Origin: Polynucleobacter sp. es-EL-1
GTDB lineage: Bacteria > Pseudomonadota > Gammaproteobacteria > Burkholderiales > Burkholderiaceae
Direction: 5' to 3'
Length of the DNA: 64,000 nucleotides
NCBI RefSeq assembly: GCF_018687975.1
Contig: NZ_CP061310.1
Span: forward strand, 682,001 to 746,000
Positions within the stretch are counted from its first letter, which is position 1. Each line of letters begins with the position of its first letter. Below, piece after piece: positions 1-8,169 of this stretch. The notes beneath the pieces are model-generated. The model was given only the letters and a program-made list of their open reading frames with translations. It ran no database searches and had not been told where the DNA came from. Position numbers and translations under genes: made by a program.

Positions 1-86
1 AGGCTTTGGCACAAATCTTAAAGGAGTATGAGGTGGCGCTTTATCAGTACGCAGCCAACCTGCCTAAGCCCCTTGGAAAACAATAA
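1..86 (+). CDS. C-terminal end of an unidentified protein (partial)
   Basis: An open frame runs in from the left edge (first whole codon at base 3) and stops at TAA 84-86, giving the last 27 residues of a protein. The tail is Ala/Leu/Lys/Tyr-rich with a helical look and ends in PKPLGKQ. It lies 37 bases before the SDR gene, so the two may be co-transcribed. Too little is visible to name a family. Confidence 0.6.
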   Translation, partial: ALAQILKEYEVALYQYAANLPKPLGKQ

Positions 87-123
87 TTCTGAAAATAAGT
101 CATTATGACTATCTGGAGGAGAT

Positions 124-909
124 ATGAATTTAGGTCTTAATGGAAAAGTAGCTCTGGTACTCGCTTCAAGCCGTGGCTTGGGTCAAGCAATGGCAGTTTC
201 TTTGGCGCGAGAGGGCGTTAAAGTGGCCGTAACTGGTCGCAATCCGGCTGGTCTGCAAAAGTCGGTCGAACTGATTGAGGCTGCTGGTGGAAAAGCCTTG
301 GCTTTGAGCTGGGATTTATCTGACCTCAACGTGATCGATAATATGGTCTCTCAAGTAGAAAAAGAGTTAGGGCCGATTGATATTCTGATTAACAACACTG
401 GTGGGCCACCTCCAACACCGGCTGCTGGTCAAGACCCTGCGCTATGGCAAAAAAGCTTTAACGATATGATTCTTTCTTTGATTGCCATTACGGATCGTGT
501 TCTGCCAGGAATGCGTCAGCGTAAATGGGGTCGCATTATTACCAGTACAACTTCGGGCGCAATTTCTCCGATTAAGAATTTGGCTATCTCTAATACCTTG
601 CGCGCTGCATTGCTGGCATGGTCAAAAACTTTATCTGCAGAAGTGGCACAAGATGGGGTGACTGTAAATGTCATCATGCCTGGACGGGTGGCAACAGATC
701 GTCTGCGTGAGCTCGATGAAGCACGCGCAAAACGTGAGAACTTAAGCTACGAGGATGTGGTTAAGCTGAGTCTGCAGCTCATTCCTGCAGGTCGCTATGG
801 TGATCCTCAAGAATATGGCGATACAGCTGCATTTTTAGCGAGCCAAAATGCCTCTTTCATCACGGGTTCTGTCATTCGTGTTGATGGTGGTCAGATACCA
901 GCCGTTTAA
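124..909 (+). CDS. SDR-family oxidoreductase with altered catalytic motif
   Basis: A 261-residue short-chain dehydrogenase/reductase with a Rossmann fold, presumably using NAD(P)H in the cytoplasm. The dinucleotide loop is ASSRGLG (residues 14-20) rather than the usual TGxxxGIG, and the NNTG motif is at 90-93. Where classical SDRs have YxxxK, this protein has SNTLR (156-160), so the catalytic Tyr appears replaced by Ser and the Lys by Arg; a Ser/Thr run at 141-144 sits at the usual catalytic Ser. The C-terminus keeps the MPGRV and VDGGQIP elements. A good GGAGG precedes the ATG. The large permease gene follows after 5 bases, suggesting one transcript. Some relatives are annotated 3-oxoacyl-ACP reductase; the substrate cannot be told from sequence. 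Confidence 0.85.
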   Translation: MNLGLNGKVALVLASSRGLGQAMAVSLAREGVKVAVTGRNPAGLQKSVELIEAAGGKALALSWDLSDLNVIDNMVSQVEKELGPIDILINNTGGPPPTPAAGQDPALWQKSFNDMILSLIAITDRVLPGMRQRKWGRIITSTTSGAISPIKNLAISNTLRAALLAWSKTLSAEVAQDGVTVNVIMPGRVATDRLRELDEARAKRENLSYEDVVKLSLQLIPAGRYGDPQEYGDTAAFLASQNASFITGSVIRVDGGQIPAV

Positions 910-914
910 TCTTA

Positions 915-3395
915 GTGCTATTGCGTTTTCTACAAAGGGTAAGTCGAGATTTTCGATCCAGTGAATTATTTTCACTACTGATAGCGCTCACCCTTTCAGT
1001 TCTTGCCCTATCGAGTGTTAGCTTCCTAGCTGACAGAATGCATAGGGCATTTGCTTTTGATGCCCGCCAGTTACTGGCTGCTGATTTGCTGGTGGTTGCA
1101 GATCAGCCGCTACCAGAGCGCTTTATCCAGGAGGCGAAAAACAAGAACCTCCTCGTCGCTCAAACTGTGGTCTTTCCTAGCATGGCAACTGCGGGATCAG
1201 AAAGCAAGTTGGCTTCTTTAAAGGCTGTTAGCGATGCTTATCCTCTGCGTGGTAAGTTGAAAATTGCACCAGAGCCACAATCTCAAACTCCAAAACCAAG
1301 CTCAGTGTGGGTTGATCCAGCAATGTTGGTTAGCTTAAATGCCAAGATTGGAGATGAAATTCTTCTGGGCGATAAGACATTTTTGATTGGGGGTACCCTT
1401 GAGCAGGAATTAGATCGTGGTGCAGGCTTTATGAACTTTGCGCCGCGTGTCATGATTTCGCTCGAAGATTTACCTGCCACCGGTTTAATTGGCCTGGGAA
1501 GTCGTGTGACGTATCGCCTCTTGGTGGCTGGGGATGATCGGCAAATCGCCAATTATGAAGAATGGGTCCAAAGTCAGATTGACTCACAAAGCTTGCGCGG
1601 TATTCGTATCGAAACGCTTGAGAATGCGCAGCCATTAATGCGCAAGACATTGGAGCGTGCGGAGCGCTTTCTATCTCTTGTAGCCTTACTAACAGCAATG
1701 GTTGCTGCCGTAGCGATTGCCTTATCTGCACGCCGTTATGTTTTAAAACAAGCCGATGTATGCGCTGTCATGAAGTGTCTAGGTGCAAGTCAGAATGGTA
1801 TTTTGAGGCAGCAATTGAAGATGCTTGGCATCCTAAGTATCACTGCCACACTTGTGGGTGGTTTATTGGGCTTTGGAATTCAAGAACTGTTGACACGCAT
1901 TTTGGGCAATCTGGTTTTGGCTGAACTTCCGGCCGCATCAATGTGGCCTGTGCTTTGGAGTGCCTTATTTTCAATCGTGCTGCTGTTAGGCTTTGCAGGG
2001 CCACCACTATTGAGTTTGGTCACCATTTCTCCAATCAGGCTGGTTCGCAAGGAGTTGGCCCATGTCAATATCAAATCAATTTGGGTTGCAGTCTTTGGCT
2101 TATTGAGCTGCTGTTTATTAATTGCAGTAGCTGCGCGTGATTGGAAGTTAGCTGCCTGGGTTGGCTTGAGTTTTAGTTTGGCGGTGGGAGTATTTGCTGT
2201 TGTTTCATGGGGATTGCTCCGCCTCTTGGGCGCTTGGTTTTCTCGTCAAGCTTCACCTAGCTTTGCAATGCGCTTTGCGTTGATATCGCAATCGCGTCGT
2301 GCGGGATTCGCGGTCATGCAAATATCAGCCTTGGGTATTGCTCTGATGGCATTATTGATGATCATGCTTTTGCGCCAAGACTTATTGACAAGCTGGCAGA
2401 GTAGCGTTCCCACGGATGCTCCCAATCGCTTCATGATTAATATTCAGGCTGATCAAAAGCAAGGCATCACTCAATCCTTAGAGAAGGCTGGAGCAGGTGA
2501 GCCCGTTTTTTATCCGATGGTTAGAGCTCGCTTGATCGAGGTAAATGGCAAGCCGATTGGCCCAAATGATTACGCAGAAGAGAATGCGCGACGCCTAGTA
2601 GACCGTGAATTTAATCTTTCTTACACCGACCAATTGCCCGATGGCAATCGCGTTACTGCTGGTAAGTGGATTGCTGGTAACGCACCGCAAATTTCATTGG
2701 AAGTAGGAATTGCCAAGACTTTGAAGTTAAAACTCGGTGATCAAATGAGCTTTGAAATCGCCGGCGAAAAAATTACAGCACCCGTTACTTCATTGCGAAA
2801 GCTTGATTGGAGTTCAATGCGGGTTAATTTCTTCGTGATCATGCCCCCATCTCAGCTTGCTAGCATGCCCCAATCGTGGATTACCTCCTACTATCAAAGC
2901 AGCGCGATTGAGGGCTTGGATTTTCAGCTTGCACAGGCTTACCCCAATTTAACGATCGTGGATGTAGCGACTTCTCTGCGGCAAATACAAGAGGTGCTAG
3001 ATCGCCTATCTTCAGTTTTGGGCTTGTTATTTGCGTTTACGATTGCAGCAGCAATTTTAGTTTTACTGGCAGCAATTTCTGCTACTCAGGATGAACGTTT
3101 TAGAAGTGCCGCTCTCTTAAAGGCAGTAGGTGCCTCACGTCAGCTTTTGAGTCGCATTTCAATGATTGAGCTCGCATTAATTGGTGCGATTGCTGGTGTG
3201 TTGGCAGGCCTGTCAGCTGGGGCTGCTGCCTGGGCGCTGGGTCGTTTTGTGTTGGAAATTGAATTTAGCGCATTCCTACAGGCACTCTCCATGGGGGTGT
3301 CAATTGGAGTGCTTGTTTCTTTAATGGCTGGCTACCAGTTTCAAAGAAAAATTCAGAATGCCACTGCGATGGAATGCCTAAGAGAGGGTAACTAG
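915..3395 (+). CDS. FtsX-like ABC transporter permease (YbbP type)
   Basis: An 826-residue inner-membrane protein starting at GTG 915, five bases after the SDR stop. It has one N-terminal membrane span (about 18-40), a large periplasmic region, a block of spans from about 250 to 480, a second periplasmic region, and three spans at the end (about 700-815). This is the two-FtsX-domain layout of the YbbP/LolC-like permeases, which normally work with an ABC ATPase of the YbbA/LolD type to move lipophilic substrates or lipoproteins. No such ATPase is next to it here. Both FtsX cores carry the typical MKCLGAS and LLKAVGAS cytoplasmic loops. Its end overlaps the convergent RDD gene by 18 bases. The substrate is unknown. 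Confidence 0.85.
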   Translation: MLLRFLQRVSRDFRSSELFSLLIALTLSVLALSSVSFLADRMHRAFAFDARQLLAADLLVVADQPLPERFIQEAKNKNLLVAQTVVFPSMATAGSESKLASLKAVSDAYPLRGKLKIAPEPQSQTPKPSSVWVDPAMLVSLNAKIGDEILLGDKTFLIGGTLEQELDRGAGFMNFAPRVMISLEDLPATGLIGLGSRVTYRLLVAGDDRQIANYEEWVQSQIDSQSLRGIRIETLENAQPLMRKTLERAERFLSLVALLTAMVAAVAIALSARRYVLKQADVCAVMKCLGASQNGILRQQLKMLGILSITATLVGGLLGFGIQELLTRILGNLVLAELPAASMWPVLWSALFSIVLLLGFAGPPLLSLVTISPIRLVRKELAHVNIKSIWVAVFGLLSCCLLIAVAARDWKLAAWVGLSFSLAVGVFAVVSWGLLRLLGAWFSRQASPSFAMRFALISQSRRAGFAVMQISALGIALMALLMIMLLRQDLLTSWQSSVPTDAPNRFMINIQADQKQGITQSLEKAGAGEPVFYPMVRARLIEVNGKPIGPNDYAEENARRLVDREFNLSYTDQLPDGNRVTAGKWIAGNAPQISLEVGIAKTLKLKLGDQMSFEIAGEKITAPVTSLRKLDWSSMRVNFFVIMPPSQLASMPQSWITSYYQSSAIEGLDFQLAQAYPNLTIVDVATSLRQIQEVLDRLSSVLGLLFAFTIAAAILVLLAAISATQDERFRSAALLKAVGASRQLLSRISMIELALIGAIAGVLAGLSAGAAAWALGRFVLEIEFSAFLQALSMGVSIGVLVSLMAGYQFQRKIQNATAMECLREGN

Positions 3396-3914
3396 CTTTT
3401 TAGGTAACTCAACTAAACGTGTTTTGGCTAGCCGATCTGGTAAGCCTTGTCGAAGTAAAGCAGGGACTCGATGCAAATAAATACTCAATGGCCAAAGAAA
3501 CAAAGCTACAGCAAAGAGCATTTCAATAATTTGCCATCTCTGTAACTCAAAATACCATTGCAGCAATACGCACGGCACTAACCATAGCGATCCAAAGACA
3601 TAGCGCCACATCGCTTGTCGACGTGATAAGTTGTATCCCCCGGGTCCGATCATACGAATCCGCCAGGTTTGCATTGCCAGAGTCTGGCCCGACTTAGTCC
3701 AATACCAAACAAAGTAGAGGCCTAATACCAAGTAAAGATATAAAAAAGTGAGCCAGCTTGGTAATGCAATCCCAAACAAAATCCCTAGACCTAAATTGGG
3801 TAGCAAAAAGGTAAAGGCAATTACTCCAAGCAAGACAAGTTGTTCATAGAGCGCACAAGATACGCGACGCCAAAAACTGGGCGAAGGAAGTACATTTAAT
3901 TCTGCGGGAGTCAT
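3378..3914 (-). CDS. RDD family membrane protein
   Basis: A 178-residue protein with about four predicted membrane spans (roughly 24-48, 52-72, 106-124, 131-147). The conserved RDD-family block is present as KSGQTLAMQTWRIRMI around residues 73-89. RDD proteins are small integral membrane proteins; some are implicated in ion transport but most have no assigned role. It is the last gene of a minus-strand group beginning with an ECF sigma factor and starts 4 bases after the DUF3106 stop, so it is probably co-transcribed. Its 3' end overlaps the convergent permease gene. Confidence 0.85.
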   Translation of the reverse strand: MTPAELNVLPSPSFWRRVSCALYEQLVLLGVIAFTFLLPNLGLGILFGIALPSWLTFLYLYLVLGLYFVWYWTKSGQTLAMQTWRIRMIGPGGYNLSRRQAMWRYVFGSLWLVPCVLLQWYFELQRWQIIEMLFAVALFLWPLSIYLHRVPALLRQGLPDRLAKTRLVELPKKLVTLS

Positions 3915-3918
3915 CAGT

Positions 3919-4581
3919 TTATTGGTCGCTTGGACCGCGATCTGAAGTTTCGCTTGGCGATGTTTCAGAGGCTTCAGAGTTGACTACTTCGGAGGGCGCT
4001 ATAGGAGCTGGGGCAGGAGAAGGTAGTGTTGGCGCCAGATTGGATTTTTGAATGATTGGATGCTGCTGTAGGGTAGGCGCATTCATGGCAGATGGCTTTT
4101 TTCTTTTCACCTCTGCATTGGCCAATTTCTTTTTTTGCTCATCACTTAATTGTTGATAAGCATTCCAAGCTTCCGCTTTTTTCTCCGATGGAAATTTGAG
4201 GCTGCTTAAATAGTTTTCGCGTGCAAGACGACGATCCTTTTGGGAGAGTTTGGACCAGCTGTTCATGCGTGACTGTAAGCGTTGTTGATCGGCATCACTC
4301 ATTTTGGGGTAAAGATTGGCAATCTGAATCCATTTTTTTCGAATTTCTGGTTTCATAAAATCCCAGTCACTCTCTAATGGAGTCAAAATCATTTGTTGCC
4401 GAGGGCTGAGGCTTTCCCAAGTGCCATCAGGTTTTTTTTCAGGGATGCCACTCGCTGTGCTTTGGGTTACGGCTCCCGTTTGAGCACTAGCATGGCCCGT
4501 GATTCCAAAAATTCCTACGCCAAATACTAGCGAGATGCTAAATATGGCTGTGGATTTTAGGTAATAACTCAGCTGGAACAT
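3919..4581 (-). CDS. DUF3106 domain protein, exported
   Basis: A 220-residue protein with an N-terminal signal peptide (hydrophobic stretch about 11-28, probable cleavage after HASA near residue 33). The middle part (about 52-155) has repeats of the form W-x2-L-x2-(R/K)-(Q/R), matching DUF3106, a helical domain with a loose likeness to periplasmic Spy/CpxP-type proteins. The C-terminal 50 residues are Pro/Ser/Glu-rich and probably disordered. It follows the sigma factor and DUF3619 genes with a 25-base gap. The protein is expected in the periplasm. Its biochemical role is unknown; an envelope-sensing function is inferred from context only. Confidence 0.8.
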   Translation of the reverse strand: MFQLSYYLKSTAIFSISLVFGVGIFGITGHASAQTGAVTQSTASGIPEKKPDGTWESLSPRQQMILTPLESDWDFMKPEIRKKWIQIANLYPKMSDADQQRLQSRMNSWSKLSQKDRRLARENYLSSLKFPSEKKAEAWNAYQQLSDEQKKKLANAEVKRKKPSAMNAPTLQQHPIIQKSNLAPTLPSPAPAPIAPSEVVNSEASETSPSETSDRGPSDQ

Positions 4582-4606
4582 GCGCTAGAAGAATTGGGTC
4601 TTCCGT

Positions 4607-5080
4607 TTAAGAAGGAGTATTTGATTTAGGCGCATCAAGGCTATCTTGCTCTGATTCTGCTAGATGGCCATTCTTCAAGAAACCTAAGAAGCCACTATCA
4701 GCATAGGCATCTGGCGGGACATCATCGGTTAGCAAGGCAATATCTAACTCGGCAATGTCATTAATGCGAGAGTCCTGCTGCCATTCAGCAATGCCTATCA
4801 AGCCAAATACCAGGACTATTAAAGGCGCAATCCAGCTGACATAGTTCCAGATTGTGCGGGAGCCCGTTGACCAGTTACCAGAGGTGCTTGCAAATACAGG
4901 CTGCTGGACATAGATCTTTTCTGCTTTCTGAACAGAAAGCGCCTTCATGCGAGCTGCATGGAGACGATCTTGGATGCCTGCTGGCAAGGATTGGGATCCA
5001 TGCTGGAGTAGGGCGGCAGTAGCTAGACCAAATTGGTCGACTTCTGTTGGGTCTAAGAGATCTTGATTCATGCGGTTCAC
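4607..5080 (-). CDS. DUF3619 protein, possible anti-sigma factor
   Basis: A 157-residue protein with a cytoplasmic N-terminal part of about 80 residues, one membrane span (about 82-103) and a short acidic periplasmic tail. The family matches DUF3619. Its ATG overlaps the stop of the sigma-factor gene by 4 bases (ATGA), which implies translational coupling. A single-span protein encoded directly behind an ECF sigma gene is the classic place for an anti-sigma factor, but no zinc-binding anti-sigma motif (HxxxCxxC) is present, so this is inference. The N-terminal half carries a motif with LLQHGSQSLPAGIQDRL, typical of this family. Confidence 0.8.
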   Translation of the reverse strand: MNRMNQDLLDPTEVDQFGLATAALLQHGSQSLPAGIQDRLHAARMKALSVQKAEKIYVQQPVFASTSGNWSTGSRTIWNYVSWIAPLIVLVFGLIGIAEWQQDSRINDIAELDIALLTDDVPPDAYADSGFLGFLKNGHLAESEQDSLDAPKSNTPS

Positions 5081-5646
5081 AGCGTAATTCCTTTTAATTT
5101 CAATGCTTTAGCTAGAGCCTGGGTGGCTCTTGAGCAATGGGTTTTGACACTTCCCTCGCTACAACGCATCGCTAGGGCTGTTTCAGTAATGCTCAGCTCA
5201 TCCCAATAACGCATCAGGAAGGCTTCTCGTTGACGGGCGGGCAATTTTGATATTTCTGTCTCCAAGGCCTGTAAAAGCTGACTTTGTTCCAATTTTTGCG
5301 CACCATCCTGGTGAATTTCACTGTCATCAGGTGCGGAAAGTGACTCCAAAGGGTCAAAATCATCGTTTTCATCGGATTTTTTGCCCATATTGGAGAATAG
5401 AGTGACCCAGGCATTTCGCACCTTTTGGCGTCTAAACCAGTCATGAATGCGGTTTTGTAATATTCGCGTAAAAACCAGGGGAAGCTCTGCTGCAGGTCGA
5501 TCACCGTACTTTTCAGCCAACTTAATCATGGCATCCTGAACAATATCCAAAGCTGCATCGTCATCCCTCACGGCGTAAACCGCTTGTTTAAAAGCGCGCT
5601 GCTCAACACTGCTCAGAAAATCAGATAGTTCTTGGGGTGAAGCCAT
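5077..5646 (-). CDS. ECF-type RNA polymerase sigma factor
   Basis: A 189-residue sigma-70 family protein with only regions 2 and 4. Region 2 spans about 18-75 and includes DIVQDAMIKLAEKY and the WFRRQK DNA-melting end. Region 4 spans about 128-182 with LPARQREAFLMRYWDELS and the helix-turn-helix around SEGSVKTHCSRA. The linker of about 50 residues is acidic. It heads a four-gene minus-strand set and is divergent from ilvI across 193 bases. It probably directs transcription of its own cassette and envelope genes, but I could not find a clear ECF-type promoter upstream. Confidence 0.9.
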   Translation of the reverse strand: MASPQELSDFLSSVEQRAFKQAVYAVRDDDAALDIVQDAMIKLAEKYGDRPAAELPLVFTRILQNRIHDWFRRQKVRNAWVTLFSNMGKKSDENDDFDPLESLSAPDDSEIHQDGAQKLEQSQLLQALETEISKLPARQREAFLMRYWDELSITETALAMRCSEGSVKTHCSRATQALAKALKLKGITL

Positions 5647-5839
5647 TGCGCAGATGGGGCCTGATTCGGATGGAATTCGTCTATTTTAGGGTATTGCTAT
5701 AGAATATAAGGCTTACTACCTAGAATCTCATTTACGAAGTGGTTTTTTCCGGTAGCAGCGCCGTTCGAACTCGGGCCACAAGCAAGAGACAGAACAGACC
5801 AAACAATTTTTTGCCGAAAATTGCAAAGGACGAAAGAAA

Positions 5840-7627
5840 ATGAATACAAGCAGCGCCGAATTTTTAGCTTCCAAAGCGAAGCAAGACACAATGAATCCAA
5901 ATCCCGTAGTTAGCCCTCCAGAAATGATTGGGGCGGAAATGCTTGTAAAAGCATTGCACAAAGAGGGTGTTGAATTTGTTTGGGGTTACCCAGGCGGTTC
6001 AGTTCTCTTTATCTACGACGAGATTTTTAAGCAAGATAAGTTCGAACATATTTTGGTTCGTCATGAGCAGGCTGCAGTCCATGCTGCTGATGGTTATGCG
6101 CGCGCAACCGGTAAGGTTGGCGTCGCCTTAGTGACCTCAGGTCCTGGCGTAACCAATGCTGTTACTGGAATTGCTACTGCCTACACGGATTCGATCCCAA
6201 TGGTGATCATTAGCGGTAACGTACCAACTTATGCAATTGGTGAAGATGCTTTTCAGGAAGCGGATACGGTAGGTATTACACGCCCAGTGGTGAAGCACAA
6301 CTTCTTGGTCAAGGATGTCAAAGATCTTCCCTTGGTTATCAAGAAGGCTTTTCATATTGCTCAAACTGGCAGACCGGGGCCTGTGTTGATTGACATTCCA
6401 AAGGATGTATCAGCAGCTAAAGGACCTTTCGTTTACCCAGAAGTTTTGGAGATGCGTTCCTATAACCCGGTTGTCAAAGGTCATAGCGGACAGATTCGTA
6501 AGGCAATTTCTTTATTGCAAGAAGCCGAGCGCCCTTATATCTACACGGGTGGCGGCATTATCTTGGCCGATGCTGCACCAGAATTAAAAGAATTTGCCGA
6601 TTTACTTGGTTATCCGGTCACCAATACCTTAATGGGTTTGGGTGGCTTCCCTGGCACTAGCCCTCAGTTTGTCGGCATGCTTGGTATGCATGGCACTTAC
6701 GAAGCCAATATGGCGATGCAGCACTGCGATGTGTTGATTGCGATTGGCGCACGTTTTGATGATCGTGTGATTGGTAACACTGCCCATTTTGCAAGTCATC
6801 CTCGCAAGATTATTCATATTGATATTGACCCATCCGTGATTTCTAAGCGGGTGAGGGTTGATGTGCCGATTGTGGGCAACCTCAAAGAAGTATTGCAAGA
6901 GATGACTGCGCAGTTAAAGCTTGCAGGTCCTCGCAAGAACGGTGAGAAGGTTGCTGCATGGTGGGAGCAGATTAATGAGTGGCGCAAGAAAGATTGTCTG
7001 AAATATGACGAAGCCTCTCAAATTGTTAAGCCGCAGTATGTTGTTCAGAAATTGTGGGAGCTCACCGGTGGTGATGCCTTCATTTGTTCTGACGTTGGTC
7101 AGCATCAAATGTGGGCTGCGCAGTTCTACAAGTTTGATAAACCACGTCGTTGGATTAACTCTGGCGGATTGGGAACTATGGGCGTGGGCTTACCTTACGC
7201 TATGGGTATCAAGAAAGCATTCCCTGATAAGGATGTTTTCACGATTACTGGTGAAGGCTCAATCCAGATGTGTATTCAAGAATTGTCTACTTGTAAACAG
7301 TACGACACTCCAGTGAAGATCGTATCTTTGAATAATCGTTACCTTGGCATGGTACGTCAGTGGCAAGAGCTCACTTATAACAAGCGTTATTCCAGCTCTT
7401 ACATGGATTCATTGCCAGATTTTGTGAAGTTGGCTGAAGCCTTTGGTCACGTTGGTATGCGCATTGAAAAGAAATCTGATGTTGAGGGTGCACTTAAAGA
7501 GGCGATTCGTCTAAAAGATCGTACCGTATTCATGGACTTCCAGACTGACCCAGAAGAAAACGTTTGGCCTATGGTTCAAGCGGGTAAGGGTATTACTGAA
7601 ATGCTTTTGGGTAGTGAGGATCTCTAA
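5840..7627 (+). CDS. ilvI: Acetolactate synthase, large catalytic subunit
   Basis: This 595-residue thiamine-diphosphate enzyme condenses two pyruvates to acetolactate (or pyruvate plus 2-oxobutyrate to acetohydroxybutyrate), the first common step of valine, leucine and isoleucine synthesis. The catalytic Glu is E76 in VRHEQAAVHAADGYARATG. The ThDP/Mg motif begins at GEGSIQM near residue 471 and ends with NN. N-terminal, central FAD-type and C-terminal ThDP domains are in the usual order. Length is slightly above the usual 570-575 because of about 25 extra N-terminal residues; ATG 5891 is a possible alternative start. The stop overlaps the ilvH start (TAATG). The gene could also be labelled ilvB. 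Confidence 0.95.
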   Translation: MNTSSAEFLASKAKQDTMNPNPVVSPPEMIGAEMLVKALHKEGVEFVWGYPGGSVLFIYDEIFKQDKFEHILVRHEQAAVHAADGYARATGKVGVALVTSGPGVTNAVTGIATAYTDSIPMVIISGNVPTYAIGEDAFQEADTVGITRPVVKHNFLVKDVKDLPLVIKKAFHIAQTGRPGPVLIDIPKDVSAAKGPFVYPEVLEMRSYNPVVKGHSGQIRKAISLLQEAERPYIYTGGGIILADAAPELKEFADLLGYPVTNTLMGLGGFPGTSPQFVGMLGMHGTYEANMAMQHCDVLIAIGARFDDRVIGNTAHFASHPRKIIHIDIDPSVISKRVRVDVPIVGNLKEVLQEMTAQLKLAGPRKNGEKVAAWWEQINEWRKKDCLKYDEASQIVKPQYVVQKLWELTGGDAFICSDVGQHQMWAAQFYKFDKPRRWINSGGLGTMGVGLPYAMGIKKAFPDKDVFTITGEGSIQMCIQELSTCKQYDTPVKIVSLNNRYLGMVRQWQELTYNKRYSSSYMDSLPDFVKLAEAFGHVGMRIEKKSDVEGALKEAIRLKDRTVFMDFQTDPEENVWPMVQAGKGITEMLLGSEDL

Positions 7628-8118
7628 TGCGACATATTATTTCTGTACTCATTGAGAATGAACCAGGTGCTTTATCACGTGTAGTGGGTTTATTTTCTGC
7701 GCGTGGTTACAACATTGATACTTTGAGTGTTGCGCCAACGGAAGATCCCTCTTTATCACGCATGACCATAGTGACATTTGGTTCTGATGATGTGATCGAG
7801 CAAATTACCAAACATTTAAATCGTTTGGTTGAAGTGGTCAAGGTTTTTGATTTAAGCGAAGGTCCTCATATTGAGCGCGAGCTCATGATGATTAAGGTAC
7901 GCGCGGTAGGTAAAGAGCGTGAAGAGCTCAAACGCACAACGGATATCTTCCGTGGTCGCATCATTGATGTGACTGATAAGAGTTACACCATTGAATTAAC
8001 TGGTGATGGTGCCAAATTAGATGCCTTTATTGATTCGATTGATCGTGCCTCTATTCTAGAAACTGTCCGTTCGGGTGGTTCTGGAATCGGACGCGGCGAG
8101 CGTATCCTGAAGGTTTAA
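7627..8118 (+). CDS. ilvH: Acetolactate synthase, small regulatory subunit
   Basis: The 163-residue regulatory partner of IlvI. It has an N-terminal ACT domain (about 2-75) starting MRHIISVLIENEPGALSR, the valine-binding fold that gives feedback inhibition, and a C-terminal small-subunit domain. The Asn/Gly pattern of the effector loop (ENEPGALSRVVGLFSARGYN) is intact, so valine sensitivity is expected from family knowledge. It starts within the ilvI stop codon, so the two are translationally coupled. Confidence 0.95.
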   Translation: MRHIISVLIENEPGALSRVVGLFSARGYNIDTLSVAPTEDPSLSRMTIVTFGSDDVIEQITKHLNRLVEVVKVFDLSEGPHIERELMMIKVRAVGKEREELKRTTDIFRGRIIDVTDKSYTIELTGDGAKLDAFIDSIDRASILETVRSGGSGIGRGERILKV

Positions 8119-8169
8119 TTTTATTAACTGATTACTGCATTAATTACATTTTCAAAACAAGGAAAGAGC

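Noticed and set aside
5647..5839. A leader peptide or attenuator upstream of ilvI, by analogy with leuA
   Set aside because: Short frames here are not rich in Ile, Val or Leu and no GC stem with a T-tract precedes ilvI.
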